DNA of 64,000 bases from NCBI GenBank assembly GCA_963825575.1, contig CAWGUB010000030.1, positions 49,061 to 113,060 of the forward strand, written 5' to 3'. The position numbers were made by a program, and so were the translations under genes. Under the pieces are notes generated by a model, which saw only the letters and a list, made by a program, of their open reading frames with translations, was not told the DNA's origin and did not search any database. This document shows positions 25,625 through 34,002 of this stretch, one piece after another; position 1 is the stretch's first letter; each line of letters opens with the position of its first letter. Source of the stretch: JAFDBW01 sp963825575. GTDB lineage: Bacteria > Desulfobacterota > Desulfuromonadia > Desulfuromonadales > BM103.

Positions 25625-26461
25625 TCAGATCGGCCCAATTGAAGCTTCTACCACGTCGCCAGCCTCGCCAAAAAGACGGCTGACATGACCTGGCTCCTTT
25701 CGATCGAGAATCCTGCCGATATCGGTCTGGGTCAGAATTCCGGCAACACCGCCCAGATCATCAACTACAAGGACGCGCCTGACCGTCTTCTTTTGCATCA
25801 TGCTGACTGTTGCTTGAGGAGCCGCCGTCATCGGCGCCGTCACAATCGACGTGCACATCACGTCGCCGACAGAGGATGTTGTCAGGTCAACCCCTTCGGC
25901 AATGCAGCGCACCACGTCACGTTCTGTGAACATGCCAACGGGAATGGGGCCATCGACAACCACAACACAGCTGACCGACCGACGCGCCATCAGAGAGAGA
26001 GCATAACGGGCACGGACGTCCGGCGTCACGGTTAGCACCTTCGAGGACATCAGCTCAATGATATCACTGATCCCCTCAAACACCTCGTCTTGCAGGGAAC
26101 GTACGAGGTCTGTCTGGGTAAAGATTCCTGCCATATCAAGTCGGCTATCGCGCACAACGAGATGACGGATATTATGCCGGTTGAATACACGGTAGGCCTG
26201 TGCGACAGTCATGTCCTCCGATGCCGTCATCACCGGCTTGTTCATGACTTCATTAATCAGGAGATCGGGCTGTCCCAACAACCAGTTTGCGGCGAAGACG
26301 ATGTCTCTCTCCGTCAGGATCCCGATCGGCTCGCCATGCGCAAGAGCAACGACACAGCTGATACGTTTCTCACTCATGAGTTTTAATGCGTCAAGCACCG
26401 TCGAGGTCGACTCAACAGCCACAACAGGACGAGATGCATATTGACCAATTGCTTGATTCAT
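25625..26461 (-). CDS. Four-CBS-domain protein
   Basis: 278 residues made of two CBS pairs: repeats near TLDALKLMSEKRISC, VAQAYRVFNRHNIRH, RYALSLMARRSVSC and TVSMMQKKTVRRVLV. CBS pairs bind adenosine ligands such as AMP or ATP and usually regulate a partner; here no enzyme domain is attached. The start at 26461 (MNQAIGQYASRP) has a GGGGGGAAG site; an ATG nine codons earlier is less likely. Confidence 0.88.
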   Translation of the reverse strand: MNQAIGQYASRPVVAVESTSTVLDALKLMSEKRISCVVALAHGEPIGILTERDIVFAANWLLGQPDLLINEVMNKPVMTASEDMTVAQAYRVFNRHNIRHLVVRDSRLDMAGIFTQTDLVRSLQDEVFEGISDIIELMSSKVLTVTPDVRARYALSLMARRSVSCVVVVDGPIPVGMFTERDVVRCIAEGVDLTTSSVGDVMCTSIVTAPMTAAPQATVSMMQKKTVRRVLVVDDLGGVAGILTQTDIGRILDRKEPGHVSRLFGEAGDVVEASIGPI

Positions 26462-26488
26462 CTTCCCCCCCAAACCTATTCTCATCAA

Positions 26489-26704
26489 AATTCCGTCATT
26501 CCCCTACCCCGATCAGGTTATTTCCCTGAAATTAAGGTAAAAAAGGCTTTATTCAAAACATCCTGAATAAACATGCAAATATAATTCCATTAACAAGGAC
26601 ATAACCTTAGGAAATTGACTTGGTATTTCTTTTTGCAAATAAAACTAAAAACTTGGTCGTATATCGGTACAGTCACAGCAAAACCGGCAGGCTAAAAACC
26701 CCGT
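26489..26704. other. AT-rich intergenic region
   Basis: It contains several A/T runs and no frame or hairpin that I can support. The 3' end of the macro-domain gene and the CBS promoter lie at its edges. Confidence 0.35.
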
Positions 26705-27238
26705 CTAAAGGATCAACTCCTGATAGGCCCTCAGATAAACAGCCTGGTCCTCTTCGGAAAAGCAGGCAATCATCACCCGAGGCGGATTTTCTTCCGAAAC
26801 GACAAAATCATGGATCACCCGCAATGCAATTCGGCTGGCCCTTTCTATCGGAAACCGGTAAACCCCGGTGCTGATCGACGGGAATGCGATACTACGCAAT
26901 TTGTGTTGAACCGCCAGGTCCAGACTGTTGCGGTAGCAGCTTGCCAAGAGGTTGTCCTCATTACGGTCACCGCCACGCCAGACCGGACCTACCGTGTGAA
27001 TTACATAGTGGGCGGTCAGGTTGTAACCGGAGGTGATTCTGGCTTCTCCCGTCGGGCACCCGCCCAGCTTTCTACATTCTTCCAGCAATTCCTGGCCTGC
27101 AGCCCGATGGATGGCGCCATCCACGCCACCACCACCCAGAAGGCTCTGGTTGGCGGCATTGACAATCGCATCGACCTCCAGCAGGGTAATGTCACCTTGG
27201 ACTATTTCGATCTTGTCTTCCACAATCATTGGCTCCAA
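26705..27238 (-). CDS. Macro-domain O-acetyl-ADP-ribose deacetylase / ADP-ribose-1''-phosphate phosphatase
   Basis: 177 residues covering one macro domain. The motifs VDAIVNAANQSLLGGGGVDGAIHRAAG (split: VDAIVNAANQSLLGG then GGVDGAIH) at about 23-48 and IAFPSISTGVYRFP (about 117-130) match MacroD/YmdB-type enzymes. These bind ADP-ribose and remove acetyl, phosphoryl or protein-linked ADP-ribose. It is 28 bases after a 2H phosphoesterase on the same strand, a pairing that suits handling of ADP-ribose cyclic phosphate. A sirtuin that makes O-acetyl-ADP-ribose lies 2.5 kb away. Confidence 0.92.
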   Translation of the reverse strand: MEPMIVEDKIEIVQGDITLLEVDAIVNAANQSLLGGGGVDGAIHRAAGQELLEECRKLGGCPTGEARITSGYNLTAHYVIHTVGPVWRGGDRNEDNLLASCYRNSLDLAVQHKLRSIAFPSISTGVYRFPIERASRIALRVIHDFVVSEENPPRVMIACFSEEDQAVYLRAYQELIL

Positions 27239-27266
27239 GCTGCTTTTCGTGAACGGGGATTTCGAC

Positions 27267-27833
27267 CTAAATAGTATCGACTATTGCGCTGGAGGCAAGC
27301 CGACAGCTCAAAAGCGTCTGCCAACCTGACAAGTTTTCAGCAGAATGAATTGTCTCAGGAATAGCAACGGCCCATATCTGGTCAAAACATATCTCATGCA
27401 TCGGCAGCTTGATTTCCCCGGCCAGTCTTGCACGAACAGAGGCAGGGAGGAACTGATAGAGCAGGCTGACATGCGGTTCAAATTCATGGATCGAAGCTTG
27501 CGGCAGTTCGTTTTGCAGGGCCTCACGCAGCCACCTGAGCGTTTTTGCCGAATTGAGCTTGACGAAAAGAGCCTGGGTTAACCTGTCACTGAACGCCAGG
27601 CCATCGGTTCTCAGGGTTACCAGAGGGCAGCGTCCGGCAAGGCCGGCCATGATCGCCAGTTCCTCCTGCAATACCGAACGGCGGCAGGAATAAATTGTGA
27701 CATGCGGGATAAACTCCGGTGCGGAAAACCGGCCAGCCAGGTCCGCAATCAGGTCCTGTAGTATTTTCCGTTCCGGTTGTCCGGGGACCAACCAGAAGGC
27801 GACCCGGGGTAAAAGACAGCCTTGGTTATCCAA
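27267..27833 (-). CDS. 2H phosphoesterase (cyclic phosphodiesterase-like)
   Basis: 188 residues of the 2H (LigT/CPDase) superfamily. The two catalytic HxT/S motifs are HVTIYS (about 43-48) and HVSLLY (about 122-127). Their arrangement resembles plant/yeast-type cyclic phosphodiesterase, which opens ADP-ribose 1'',2''-cyclic phosphate. The TTG start is supported by GGGGAG six bases before. It precedes the macro-domain gene at 28 bases, so both are likely one transcript. RNA-end chemistry is the alternative role. Confidence 0.82.
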   Translation of the reverse strand: MDNQGCLLPRVAFWLVPGQPERKILQDLIADLAGRFSAPEFIPHVTIYSCRRSVLQEELAIMAGLAGRCPLVTLRTDGLAFSDRLTQALFVKLNSAKTLRWLREALQNELPQASIHEFEPHVSLLYQFLPASVRARLAGEIKLPMHEICFDQIWAVAIPETIHSAENLSGWQTLLSCRLASSAIVDTI

Positions 27834-27954
27834 TTCTTACTCCCCATCGGAAAACTGCTGACCTTGACCAGACAGAGTTTGCACAGCGATGAAAACAGTT
27901 TAGAATGAAAGGACAAATATTCAAGCGTTGCAACGATCGACAAAACAGGAGACG

Positions 27955-28218
27955 GTGAGGCCCACCGCGAATCTTGTCGATGACAGCGCCAGCCACTGGT
28001 TGGGCAATGTCTGCGCAACAGAAAAGATCTGCGACATCCTGGTGTCCTGCAACCACTGGAGGATCGACCAGATGATCAGCAGTGTGGGCCTGAACCCCGA
28101 GCAGCTGGCCGAATTTGTTGCCCAATTCAGCGCCAAATCGAACCAACCAGAGGGGAGTCTTTCTTCCATAAACATTAACGGTCAACCTGCACAGCTGACC
28201 ATATCTTTCTATCTCTGA
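27955..28218 (+). CDS. Hypothetical protein of 87 residues
   Basis: I do not recognise it. It has two cysteines near CATEKICDILVSCNHW (about 23-38) and reads as one compact soluble domain without signal or membrane segments. GTG at 27955 follows AGGAG at short spacing; a TTG at 27928 is the alternative. It is divergent from the phosphoesterase gene and 38 bases upstream of the rubredoxin-oxidoreductase gene, so it may lead that operon. The opposite strand is also open here but less protein-like. Confidence 0.5.
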   Translation: MRPTANLVDDSASHWLGNVCATEKICDILVSCNHWRIDQMISSVGLNPEQLAEFVAQFSAKSNQPEGSLSSININGQPAQLTISFYL

Positions 28219-28256
28219 GCCCAGATCGCTCAGAAACTGCAATTACGGGTTTTCTC

Positions 28257-29736
28257 ATGATCAACACCTGGAAGTGCGACCTCTGTGGCTACGTCCACAA
28301 CGGCGCGGAAGCACCATCATCCTGCCCGGTCTGCGGCGCAGACAACCACCATTTTTCGCCCCTGAAGATCAAAAGGGCGCCTGTCACAAAACAGACGGCC
28401 GGTGCATGGCAATGCAGCATCTGCGACCATATCGCAGAGGGGAATGCCGCACCGAATTTCTGCCCGGTATGTGGTGCAGCGGCGGCGCTCTTCCATCCCT
28501 ACGAGATGGCAGAAGCGCAAGCCATACAGGCAGATATCCGCAGTCTGGTTATCCTGGGTGCCGGGATCGCCGGGCTGACAGCCGCAGAAGAGGCTCGTCG
28601 ACAATCAGCCGACGTCGAAATCACCCTTGTCTCCCGGGAGAAGTCCCTCCCCTATTTCCGTTTGAACCTGACCCGCTTTCTGGCTGGCGAAGTCGCAGAA
28701 AACAATCTGCTGATTCAGCATCAGGACTGGTTCGATGCCCAAAAGATTAAATATCTTACCGGCGACGCCCAGGCAATCGACCGTAATCAACAGCAAGTAA
28801 CTTTACGCGACGGCCGGCAGTTGGTCTACGATAGACTGATTCTGAGCAATGGCGCGCACCCCTTCATCCCTCCGATTCCCGGTGCCAACCGTGATGGGGT
28901 GACCGTGCTGCGGACCCTTGAAAATGCCCGCAAACTGATCGGCTCCCTGCGACCGGGATGCCGTGCGGTCTGCGTCGGCGGCGGTCTGCTCGGGCTGGAA
29001 ACGGCACTGGGCTCTGCAGAAACGCGGAGCATCCGTCACGGTTCTCGAAGGTTTCAATTGGCTGCTGCCACGCCAACTCCCACCCAAGGCAGCGGCATTG
29101 CTCAAGACCCATCTGTACAATCAGCAGATGACGATTGAATGCGGCATTCAGGTCAAGGAGTTCACCGGTGACGAAGCCGTGCATGGCGTCCTGCTTGAAG
29201 ATGGCCGTGAGTTCCCGGCCGACATTGTCATTCTGGCCACCGGCGTACGGCCAAACAGCTACCTGGCGAGAGAGTGTGGCCTCAAGGTGCAAAGCGGGGT
29301 CATTGTGAATGATCGATTGTTCACATCCGATGAGCATATCCTTGCCGCGGGTGACGTCACTGAGCACCAGGGGCGGGTTTACGGAATCTGGCCAGCCAGC
29401 TACGCCCAGGGACTGGTTGCAGGGACCAACGCGATCGGTGGCTCCGCGGAGTTTCCCGGCATACCGATGACCAACCGCATCAAGGTGCTCGATGTTGATC
29501 TCTTCAGTATTGGTCAGATTCAGCCCACCGACGCCAGTTCGCGACTCTTCGAAGTCCAGGAGAACGATAGTTATCGCGGGCTGGTCTGCCATGACGGCCA
29601 GATCGTTGGCGCGATCCTCTATGGCGACATGCAATTGACCGCCGCCATGCAGAAGGCGGTTGAGCAAGGCAAACGAATCCAGGAAACAGACGAGTTGACC
29701 GCTAATTTTCCCGGTCTGCAGCAGGCGATCGGCTGA
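28257..29736 (+). pseudogene. Rubredoxin-domain FAD/NAD(P)-dependent oxidoreductase, frame broken
   Basis: One gene read in two frames. Residues 1-80 hold two rubredoxin/rubrerythrin-like ribbons (WKCDLCGYVHNG ... CPVCG and WQCSICDHIAEG ... CPVCG). A pyridine-nucleotide-disulfide oxidoreductase follows: LVILGAGIAGLTAAEEA, then VCVGGGLLGLETALG. There the frame changes: an extra T at about 29013 moves the rest (LQKRGASVTVLEG ... AAGDVTEHQGRVYGIW) to the next frame, to the stop at 29736. Removing one base restores an uninterrupted 490-residue protein resembling NADH-rubredoxin oxidoreductases, which use rubredoxin domains for oxygen or peroxide defence. It may be a real mutation or an assembly error. 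Confidence 0.85.
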
Positions 29737-29747
29737 CCATCGGTACC

Positions 29748-30494
29748 ATGGGAAATCTCGCTCAACAGATTGATCACGGCAGAGCCCTCCTGGGCAGGGC
29801 AAACAAGATCGTCGCCTTTTGCGGAGCAGGCATCTCAACCGAGTCCGGCCTGGCAGATTTCCGCTCCAAAGGCGGTCTCTGGGATCGCTATCGCATCGTC
29901 ACCTTCCAGGAATTTCTCGCCAGCCACGAGCATCGAGTCGAGTACTGGTCGATGCGCCGGGAACTGATTCCCGGTCTGCTCAGCGCGCGGCCGAATCCGG
30001 CACATCTTGCCCTGGCAAAGCTTGAAGGAGACGGCCGGTTGCACTATGTCATTACGCAGAACATAGACGGTCTGCACCAGGCAGCAGGCAACAGACGCGT
30101 CATTGAACTGCACGGCACCAACATGACCGCGTCATGCCTGAGTTGCAGCCGACAGTGGCCAATCACAGAAATCCAGCAGCGCCTGGAAGCGGGAGACCTG
30201 GACCCGCACTGCGGGGAATGCAATGGCCTGATCAAACCCGACACGGTGTCCTTCGGTCAGCAAATGCCGGCCGAGGCCATGGACAAGGCCTACCAGGCCG
30301 CTGCCGGTTGCGACCTGCTTCTGATGATCGGTTCTTCATTGGAAGTCCAGCCCGCCAACCAATTTCCTCTGATCGCCCATCAAGCGGGCGCCAGCCTGAT
30401 CTTCATTAACCGCACGGCGACACCGTATGACCACCTGGCCTCAATCAGCTTTAACGAAAGCGCGGGGCAAGTTATGCATTCGCTGGTCGAATAA
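29748..30494 (+). CDS. cobB: NAD-dependent protein deacylase (sirtuin)
   Basis: 248 residues. NAD-binding motifs FCGAGISTESGLADFRS (about 25-41) and ITQNIDGLHQAAG (about 102-114) with catalytic His in VIELHG (about 118-123). A four-Cys zinc ribbon (CLSC, then CGEC) follows. It removes acyl groups from lysine and releases O-acetyl-ADP-ribose, the substrate of macro-domain enzymes like the one at 26705. It starts 11 bases after the oxidoreductase and ends before a strong terminator. Confidence 0.94.
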   Translation: MGNLAQQIDHGRALLGRANKIVAFCGAGISTESGLADFRSKGGLWDRYRIVTFQEFLASHEHRVEYWSMRRELIPGLLSARPNPAHLALAKLEGDGRLHYVITQNIDGLHQAAGNRRVIELHGTNMTASCLSCSRQWPITEIQQRLEAGDLDPHCGECNGLIKPDTVSFGQQMPAEAMDKAYQAAAGCDLLLMIGSSLEVQPANQFPLIAHQAGASLIFINRTATPYDHLASISFNESAGQVMHSLVE

Positions 30495-30515
30495 ACTCTG
30501 TTCTGCGAAACAACA

Positions 30516-30544
30516 AAGGGCCCACCATCACTTGGCGGGCCCTT
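30516..30544 (+). terminator. Rho-independent terminator after the sirtuin
   Basis: AAGGGCCC ACC, a short loop, then GGCGGGCCCTT followed by CTTATT. It may also end the minus-strand rubredoxin-like gene at 30596, since the arms are flanked by A and T runs on both strands. Confidence 0.88.
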
Positions 30545-30595
30545 CTTATTTATCCTGCATGGCAGCCTGCTCAACAGGCGCCTGGTCTCGTTCGC

Positions 30596-30706
30596 TTACT
30601 GTTCCTGCTTGACAAAAACAGTCTGGTCATTGCATTCCGGACACTTCTTTGGTTTGCAACGCCCTTCTTTTTCATAACCACACTTTTCGCAACTCCAGAT
30701 TGCCAT
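30596..30706 (-). CDS. RCKP-type rubredoxin-like zinc/iron ribbon, 36 residues
   Basis: A complete short gene: MAIWSCEKCGYEKEGRCKP then KKCPECNDQTVFVKQEQ. Two CxxC pairs (CEKC, CPEC) with the RCKPKKC core match the RCKP-type rubredoxin-like family, electron-transfer or zinc ribbons related to rubrerythrin's rubredoxin domain. AGGAG stands seven bases before the ATG. A second small Cys-rich gene (30768) precedes it on the same strand. It sits near several other redox ribbons. Confidence 0.85.
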   Translation of the reverse strand: MAIWSCEKCGYEKEGRCKPKKCPECNDQTVFVKQEQ

Positions 30707-30767
30707 ACAAAGCTCCTTTGATTTGATGATGATTATGGTCTCATATAAACCGGACCCTGCAGAACTG

Positions 30768-30965
30768 TCAAGCTCTCTTCACAAGAGGGCTGGAATTACA
30801 AAGGTCTTCTGCTCGATTCGCCGTAATATTACAGTTATGGCAGATATACCCGGGGGCACTCGTTCGGGCAGCAACCTCTTCCGTCAAACCCTCTTTCTTC
30901 AACTGGCAGATATGCAGGTGATGGGATTTATGATCGGCACATGTTTTATCAACAGGTTCAGACAT
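30768..30965 (-). CDS. Small cysteine-rich protein, 65 residues
   Basis: The central motif APGYICHNCNITANRAEDLCN has a CxxC and a third Cys. The N-terminal half is rich in His and Lys (CADHKSHHLHICQL). GGAG lies six bases before the ATG. It is co-oriented with the RCKP-type gene 61 bases downstream, so both may be co-expressed. I recognise no named family. The plus strand is also open here, but Cys spacing and the ribosome site favour this strand. Confidence 0.6.
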   Translation of the reverse strand: MSEPVDKTCADHKSHHLHICQLKKEGLTEEVAARTSAPGYICHNCNITANRAEDLCNSSPLVKRA

Positions 30966-31049
30966 ACGGGCTCCAGTGCAAAGTTGAGATGATTTCTGTC
31001 AGTATATCATCACCTTGCCGAATTACCGCAACCTGACAAAACCAATCGG

Positions 31050-31613
31050 TCAATCTTCTGTCAGAAGGACCGCCTCGGCAACTTCCCGCAGCGATTTGCG
31101 TTTGTCCATGGCAAGCTTCTGCAAGCGCCGGAAAGCCTGGGGCTCATCCATGCCGCGTTTCATGAGGACACCCTTGGCCCGATCGATAACTTTTCTTGAC
31201 TCGAGCGTTTCCTGCAGCTTGCCGACCTCATCACGCAGGGAGGAAAGTTCGACGAACTGGTGGATGGCCAGGTCGACAGCGACAAACAGCTGTTCGGCGC
31301 GAACCGGTTTGACCACGTAATTCATGACCCCCGCCAGCCGGGCTCGCTCGATTGTGTCGGATTCTGTATTGGCCGTCACCAGAACAATCGGCAAAGGCTT
31401 TATCTTGCCTATTTTTTCAGCAGCAGTGACGCCGTCCATAACAGGCATACCGACATCCATGACGACCAGCAAAATCTCCTGATGAGTCGCTATTTCAACC
31501 GCCTGGACACCATTTTCAGCCTCAAGAATCTCGTCAAACCCGTATCCGGCAACGATTTCGGCGACTTGACGTCGCAAAAGAGGTTCATCATCAACAACCA
31601 ATGCACGCTTCAT
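31050..31613 (-). CDS. Response regulator with ANTAR RNA-binding output domain
   Basis: 187 residues. The receiver domain (1-120) has VVDDEPLL, the phospho-acceptor in VVMDVGMPVMDG, and the switch Lys in YVVKPVRAEQL. The C-terminal ANTAR domain (about 128-185) includes LESRKVIDRAKGVLM and EPQAFRRLQKLAMDKRKSL. ANTAR regulators bind paired hairpins in nascent RNA and prevent termination. Targets and partner kinase are not adjacent. Confidence 0.93.
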   Translation of the reverse strand: MKRALVVDDEPLLRRQVAEIVAGYGFDEILEAENGVQAVEIATHQEILLVVMDVGMPVMDGVTAAEKIGKIKPLPIVLVTANTESDTIERARLAGVMNYVVKPVRAEQLFVAVDLAIHQFVELSSLRDEVGKLQETLESRKVIDRAKGVLMKRGMDEPQAFRRLQKLAMDKRKSLREVAEAVLLTED

Positions 31614-31730
31614 GGCATAGTGCTCCTAGTCTTCAGTGTATGAATCGACCTACAAGGAGAATGCATCAGCAGTGCCGAAACTGTTTTGCCCGTCAATAAA
31701 TCAAGGCGACCGGTTGCCACATACTCAAAC

Positions 31731-31760
31731 AAAAAACCGCACTCGGGGCAGATGCGGTTT
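31731..31760 (-). terminator. Rho-independent terminator of the Sel1 gene
   Basis: On the minus strand AAACCGCA, loop, TGCGGTTTTTTG: stem followed by a T run. It lies 26 bases past the Sel1-repeat stop. Confidence 0.85.
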
Positions 31761-31785
31761 GATGATCTTATGAAATACCAGTGGT

Positions 31786-32373
31786 TTAATTGCCAAGTTC
31801 CGCCCAAATCTGTTTAGCTATATCCTGAGCCGTTTCTATTTGTTTAGGGGACATCTGTTGCTGGGCACTGTCCTTGTATTTCTGGGCGTCCTCGTGACCT
31901 TTTATGGCGGCCACCGACCACCAGGCGTAGGCCTCTTCGGTACTTTGCGCGACCCCCAGGCCCTTGAGATACAATAGACCTAGTTTGTATTGGGCATTCA
32001 CATATCCCTGCATGGCTGCCAGACGATAGTTTTTAGCCGCCTCTTTGTAATCCTGAGGGATACCACGGCCTTCTTCAAAGGCCGTACCCAAATAGTATTG
32101 AGCCCGGGGCTCTGCTTGCTCGGCAGCCATCCGATACCACTTGACCGCCTCCTTGTCGCTCTGGCGGACACCTAGGCCGTCCTCATACAGAAGCCCTATA
32201 TTTGCCTGGGCAATGGCGCTGCCATTTTTGGCCTCGATCAGCCAGAGTTGATAGGCTTTCTCATAATTACCAAAGCTGGCGGCATCCAAAGCATCGTCCA
32301 GATTATCGGCCAAGGCTGCAGACGTCAGCACGACAAGAGCAAGGACAACCATACTGACATATAACTTACTCAT
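31786..32373 (-). CDS. Secreted Sel1-like repeat protein
   Basis: 195 residues. A signal peptide (MSKLYVSMVVLALVVLTSAALA) precedes four Sel1-type repeats: AIAQANIGLLYEDGLGV, PRAQYYLGTAFEEGRGI, VNAQYKLGLLYLKGLGV and a last repeat around YAWWSVAAIKGHEDA. Sel1 repeats form TPR-like solenoids for protein contacts. It is probably periplasmic; partner unknown. Confidence 0.88.
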   Translation of the reverse strand: MSKLYVSMVVLALVVLTSAALADNLDDALDAASFGNYEKAYQLWLIEAKNGSAIAQANIGLLYEDGLGVRQSDKEAVKWYRMAAEQAEPRAQYYLGTAFEEGRGIPQDYKEAAKNYRLAAMQGYVNAQYKLGLLYLKGLGVAQSTEEAYAWWSVAAIKGHEDAQKYKDSAQQQMSPKQIETAQDIAKQIWAELGN

Positions 32374-32550
32374 GATCCCCCCTCTGGAAATTCTCTCAGA
32401 AAAATCGCCACTGAGCCATCATACTACACTAAGTCCGGCGACAAAACCTCTGGTAGTCAAAGCCTCTGTAATCTAACAGATCCTATAATTATTCGGCAAG
32501 GCTCTTGCCTGACAAATTGTTTCATTCTGATCCTTCGCCACGCTGTTCCC

Positions 32551-32579
32551 TTGCTTTTTGCGCCGGCCTTTCATTATAT
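32551..32579 (+). promoter_or_regulatory. Sigma-70-type promoter of the hyp operon
   Basis: TTGCTT at 32551-32556, a 17-base spacer, TTATAT at 32574-32579. The hypA start lies 53 bases downstream. Confidence 0.6.
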
Positions 32580-32631
32580 TGATCGGTAGGTTTTGGCTTT
32601 CCCGGGTTGCATGATTTTTGGACATGACTCT

Positions 32632-32973
32632 TTGCACGAACTCAGTCTCACGCAAAATATCGTCGAACTGGCAATCGAACACGCTGCACGTGAAGACGCC
32701 AAAAAGATTCTCAGCATCACCTTGGAGATAGGCGCGCTGTCCGGGGTTGTTGCTGAGGCTGTCGAGTTCGCCTTTGATGTCTGCAGCAAAGGCACTTTGG
32801 CCGAGGGGGCTGACCTGGAAATTCGTCACATCACCGGAATGGGGCAATGTCTGGACTGTCGTAAAGAAGCAGAAATCGAAATCTTGACTCATGTCTGCCC
32901 GCACTGCGGCAGCCTGGCCCTGGAAACGGTGCAGGGGCGTGAGATGAAATTCATCGAAATGGAGATTGACTGA
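32632..32973 (+). CDS. hypA: Hydrogenase nickel-insertion protein HypA
   Basis: 113 residues if started at the TTG at 32632. This start gives MHELSLTQN, and His2 is the known nickel ligand of HypA. Longer ATG starts upstream would bury that His. The zinc site is CLDC followed by CPHC (about 74-94). HypA delivers nickel to hydrogenase large subunits with HypB. First gene of hypABCDE; two bases lie between it and hypB. Confidence 0.92.
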   Translation: MHELSLTQNIVELAIEHAAREDAKKILSITLEIGALSGVVAEAVEFAFDVCSKGTLAEGADLEIRHITGMGQCLDCRKEAEIEILTHVCPHCGSLALETVQGREMKFIEMEID

Positions 32974-32975
32974 TC

Positions 32976-33704
32976 ATGTGCACTGACTGTGGCTGCAGCT
33001 CAACTGACCACACACACGAACATAAGCACGAGTCTCGCACAATCCGGGTCGAGGAAGATCTGCTGGCGAAGAACAACCGGCTGGCGGCTGGCAACCGGCA
33101 GCTCTTCGCATCAAACCAGCTGCTGGTACTGAATCTTGTAAGCTCGCCGGGCTCAGGCAAAACTTCGATTCTGGAACGGACGCTCACCGATCTCAAGGGG
33201 CGACTCGACTTTTGCGTTCTCGAAGGCGACCAGCAGACCGCCAACGACGCCGATCGTATTGCTGCGACAGGTGTACCGGTAAAGCAGATCAACACCGGCA
33301 CAGGCTGTCACCTCGACGCTCACATGATCGGCCATGGCGTCGACAATTTTGATCTGGCAACAACCGACATCCTGATGATCGAGAATGTTGGTAATTTGGT
33401 CTGCCCGGCATCATTCGACCTAGGTGAAGACCACAAGGTAGTGGTCCTCTCCGTAACCGAAGGGGAGGACAAACCCCTCAAGTATTCACAGATGTTTAAG
33501 GCCGCAGACATTATGCTGATCAACAAGATCGACTTGCTCCCTTACCTGAAATTCGATCTTGAACAGTGCAAAACCTACGCTCGACAGGTCAACCCGCAGA
33601 TCGAGATCATGGAGCTGTCCTGCCATAGCGGCGCAGGCATGCAGCAATGGTATGACTGGTTGCTTCAGGAGACCGATCGCAAGCACGAGACGCAAGGCGT
33701 GTAG
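32976..33704 (+). CDS. hypB: Hydrogenase maturation GTPase HypB
   Basis: 242 residues. N-terminal CTDCGCSS and a short His-rich segment (DHTHEHKHES) can hold nickel. The GTPase has P-loop SSPGSGKTS (about 56-64), the metal-site block NTGTGCHLDAHM, and NKID in LINKIDLLPY. It works with HypA to load Ni into [NiFe]-hydrogenase. The His stretch is short, so storage capacity is probably low. Confidence 0.95.
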   Translation: MCTDCGCSSTDHTHEHKHESRTIRVEEDLLAKNNRLAAGNRQLFASNQLLVLNLVSSPGSGKTSILERTLTDLKGRLDFCVLEGDQQTANDADRIAATGVPVKQINTGTGCHLDAHMIGHGVDNFDLATTDILMIENVGNLVCPASFDLGEDHKVVVLSVTEGEDKPLKYSQMFKAADIMLINKIDLLPYLKFDLEQCKTYARQVNPQIEIMELSCHSGAGMQQWYDWLLQETDRKHETQGV

Positions 33705-33771
33705 CCGGTTTTTTTCGCACCTCGCGTCTCGCACTTCGCGTTTCACGAGCTTGTAACGAAGGAGCAAGCGA
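33705..33771. repeat. 'CGCGTCTCGCAC' junction repeat between hypB and hypC
   Basis: Contains TCGCACCTCGCGTCTCGC then ACTTCGCGTTTC, three tandem near-copies of a CTCGCG/TTCGCG word. Similar words occur at 16257-16311. The hypC ribosome site AAGGAG follows at 33758. Confidence 0.6.
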
Positions 33772-34002
33772 ATGTGTTTAGGTGTCCCGATGCAGGTCAA
33801 GACCATAGAAAACGAGATGGCGGTCTGTGAAATAGATGGCGTACAACGCGAAGCCAGCCTGATGATGATTGATGATGTCGCAGTTGGTGACTACGTCCTG
33901 ATCCACGCCGGTTTTGCTATCGAGAAAATCGATGAAGAAGAGGCCCGGCTGACATTGCAGGCCCTGCGTGACGCACTTGATATGGGTCTGGTTCCGGAAT
34001 GA
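33772..34002 (+). CDS. hypC: Hydrogenase assembly chaperone HypC
   Basis: 76 residues, starting MCLGVPMQV with the essential Cys2 that carries the Fe(CN)2CO unit together with HypD. The body VGDYVLIHAGFAIEKIDEEEA is the family's. AAGGAG stands ten bases before the ATG. Its last four bases overlap hypD. Confidence 0.95.
   Translation: MCLGVPMQVKTIENEMAVCEIDGVQREASLMMIDDVAVGDYVLIHAGFAIEKIDEEEARLTLQALRDALDMGLVPE

Noticed and set aside
27826..28242. 138-codon minus-strand frame
   Set aside because: It overlaps the start of the 2H phosphoesterase; the plus-strand 87-residue frame looks more protein-like, although neither is certain.
30723..30992. 89-codon plus-strand frame
   Set aside because: Its minus-strand counterpart has paired cysteines and a ribosome site; this frame has no such support.
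32473..32904. 143-codon minus-strand frame
   Set aside because: Overlaps hypA in antisense; hypA carries all family residues.
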